From positions 1 through 64,000 of the forward strand of contig JAVBRM010000100.1 in NCBI GenBank assembly GCA_031548025.1: a stretch of DNA of 64,000 bases, read 5' to 3'. The notes beneath the pieces are model-generated. The model was given only the letters and a program-made list of their open reading frames with translations. It ran no database searches and had not been told where the DNA came from. Below, one piece after another: positions 62,599 through 64,000 of this stretch. Both the position numbers and the translations under genes were made by a program. This DNA is from UBA5239 sp031548025. GTDB taxonomy: Bacteria; Verrucomicrobiota; Lentisphaeria; Victivallales; Victivallaceae. Each line of letters opens with the position of its first letter. Within the stretch, counting starts at the first letter, position 1.

Positions 62599-64000
62599 TT
62601 ATTTGCCGGAGAAGTATTTTTTCACAATATCATATGCCAGTTTCGGACGCCGGTATTCATCCATGATTCCTTTGTTGTTAAAAGCCCGTGGCCGCCCCAG
62701 CGCATAGGCGCTGCTGTAGGTCCGGCAATCGGCAAAATGCCAGAGCGCCAGCCCCGCGACTTCCGGTGTGGACTCGACATAACGGCAGACTTCTTCCAGG
62801 AAATCATGCTGGTACTCTTCGCTCCAATGTCCCTTGAAACGGTCGCGCCAGCCGTAGACGGCCCCTGCCCCGATTTCGCTGATGATGAACGGCTTATCGG
62901 ACAGGCCGGTGGCTTTCATAAATGCAATGAACTCGTCAAAACGGGGTTGAATTTCATCCAGCGGCCGGAATTTATTGCGGTCGGCGGCATACCAGCCCGG
63001 ATAGGCGTTGTAACTGACGATATCGGCTTCGTGGAAGAGAATGTCTTTTTCGGCCCGGTTGGAGGCATAAGTCACCGGACGGCTCAAATCCTGAGCTCTC
63101 AGATCGGCGATCAGATTTTTGTACAACGGAATGGCCGCTTCTTCATCGGAAGCGCCTTCGTTCAGGAATCCCCACATGATGACCGAGGGATGATTGTAGC
63201 TGTTGCGGACCATCCACGGCACCTGACGGCGCTGGCCGTCCTGGAATCCGGGATCGGTCAGATGATTGGCGCCATTGCCCCAGCCGAGAGTTTCTTCCCA
63301 GACCATCAGACCGTAGCGGTCGCAAAGGCTGAGGAAACGTTGATCCTGCGGGTAATGCGAGCCACGGACAAAGTTACAACCAAGGTCCTTGAGCCAACTG
63401 ATGTCTTCCAACAGGATATGCAGCGGCAACGCCGGGCCGAATTGCGGATGAGCCTCGTGACGGCAGAAACCGCGCAGTTTGACCGGCTTATTGTTGAGAT
63501 AGATTTTCCCGTTGCCGGTGGTGACGGTACGAATGCCGAACTGCTCGATTATGCAATCTCCGGCACTGCGAACCGTAATGGTATGCAATTCCGGCGACTC
63601 CGGCGACCACAGACGGAATCCAGGGACTTCCGCTGCAAATTCCTTGCCGGGAGCGGATTTGAATTCACCGTTATCGAAGGCATATTCCAAACCGGAAGCA
63701 TTGCTGTCGATCTTGACTTTGACCTTGCCGTCTCCAATATTGAGGGTAGTGACGAAAACCCGGTTGACAGCATTTTCCGGCAGGCTGAACAGCTCCACCT
63801 CGCGGTAAATCCCGCCATGGCCGTAGAAGTCATAAAATTGCGAAAACAGCGGAGTACGCCCGAAATCCAACCGGTTGTCGATGACAATCAACAATTCATG
63901 ATGTCCCTTGCCGCCGCCGTCAAAAGCGAAATCCACACCCGAGTATGGCAAGTCGACGATGCCGACCGGCTTACGGTCCCAGAAAATCGCGCCCCACAAG
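62599..64000 (-). CDS. GH2-family beta-glycosidase (beta-glucuronidase-like), 5' end cut by window
   Basis: The visible 466 codons run to the right edge, so the true start is outside. They cover the end of the sugar-binding jelly roll (YDFYGHGGIYREVELFSLPE), the immunoglobulin-like domain, and the TIM barrel. GH2 landmarks: LRGFCRHEAHPQFGPALP, NFVRGSHYPQDQRFLSLCDRYGL, acid/base Glu in MWGFLNEGASD, and nucleophile Glu in FIISEIGAG. The arrangement and WHFADCRTYSS near the end resemble the beta-glucuronidase (UidA) branch, though beta-galactosidase cannot be excluded. It is first of a probable GH2-GH4 unit. Confidence 0.9.
   Translation of the reverse strand, partial: LWGAIFWDRKPVGIVDLPYSGVDFAFDGGGKGHHELLIVIDNRLDFGRTPLFSQFYDFYGHGGIYREVELFSLPENAVNRVFVTTLNIGDGKVKVKIDSNASGLEYAFDNGEFKSAPGKEFAAEVPGFRLWSPESPELHTITVRSAGDCIIEQFGIRTVTTGNGKIYLNNKPVKLRGFCRHEAHPQFGPALPLHILLEDISWLKDLGCNFVRGSHYPQDQRFLSLCDRYGLMVWEETLGWGNGANHLTDPGFQDGQRRQVPWMVRNSYNHPSVIMWGFLNEGASDEEAAIPLYKNLIADLRAQDLSRPVTYASNRAEKDILFHEADIVSYNAYPGWYAADRNKFRPLDEIQPRFDEFIAFMKATGLSDKPFIISEIGAGAVYGWRDRFKGHWSEEYQHDFLEEVCRYVESTPEVAGLALWHFADCRTYSSAYALGRPRAFNNKGIMDEYRRPKLAYDIVKKYFSGK

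Overview
The window looks like a chromosomal segment of a PVC-group bacterium, most likely a Lentisphaerota (Victivallis-like) carbohydrate degrader. The main clues are three pseudopilin genes with the FTLIELLVVIAI amino-terminus and an H-x(8-9)-DG carboxy-terminal signature, DUF4838 and DUF4091-type glycan enzymes, and the mixture of GH2, GH4, GH27, GH51, PL8, CE7 and GH32-like genes with LacI, AraC and IclR regulators. This assignment is inferred from gene content; no rRNA or phylogenetic marker was compared.

Layout. 0.1-6.7 kb: thiD, a secreted protein of unknown function, then a FabK/nitronate-monooxygenase-like gene tightly coupled to the cell-shape operon mreC-mreD-mrdA. 6.7-9.1 kb: a decayed mobile island with a dispersed repeat, an IS110-type transposase remnant, tRNA-Pro(UGG), a truncated tyrosine integrase just downstream of the tRNA, and a Doc/AbrB-like toxin-antitoxin pair. 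9.2-14.1 kb (minus strand): an amino-acid permease fused to a PTS EIIA domain, a GT2 glycosyltransferase, an MFS transporter and a CE7 esterase. 14.3-20.4 kb: a housekeeping run grpE-dnaJ-smpB-repeat lipoprotein-uup. 20.4-43.0 kb and 47.6-53.9 kb: glycan-utilisation loci, with two large PAS sensor kinases flanking a GH32-like/AraC pair. 44.3-47.4 kb: prmA, a Sel1 protein, an FKBP isomerase and an EamA transporter. 53.9-64 kb: an IclR/FAD-oxidoreductase operon, GH51 with a divergent AraC regulator, pyrophosphate-type phosphofructokinase, GH4 and a partial GH2.

The most interesting theme is a cassette seen three times: a LacI-family repressor gene, a pseudopilin gene and one or more secreted glycan-active enzymes, in that order on one strand, with gaps of 0-20 bp or overlapping stop/start codons. 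In one copy an SGNH hydrolase gene is inserted between repressor and pseudopilin. Each LacI gene has a perfect TTGACA-N17-TATAAT promoter with a distinct palindromic operator in or just downstream of it, so each cassette looks like a self-repressed unit. The operator of the second cassette is repeated in front of a divergent pair of tandem nitrilase-family genes. All three pseudopilins lack the Gly at -1 expected by classical prepilin peptidases, and one is frameshifted.

A second theme is intergenic palindromic DNA at 6.71, 11.87, 27.33 and 47.49 kb. The 27.33 kb copy is a non-coding element of about 550 bp with long terminal inverted repeats and a flanking direct repeat, that is, a MITE-like insertion packed with small hairpins.
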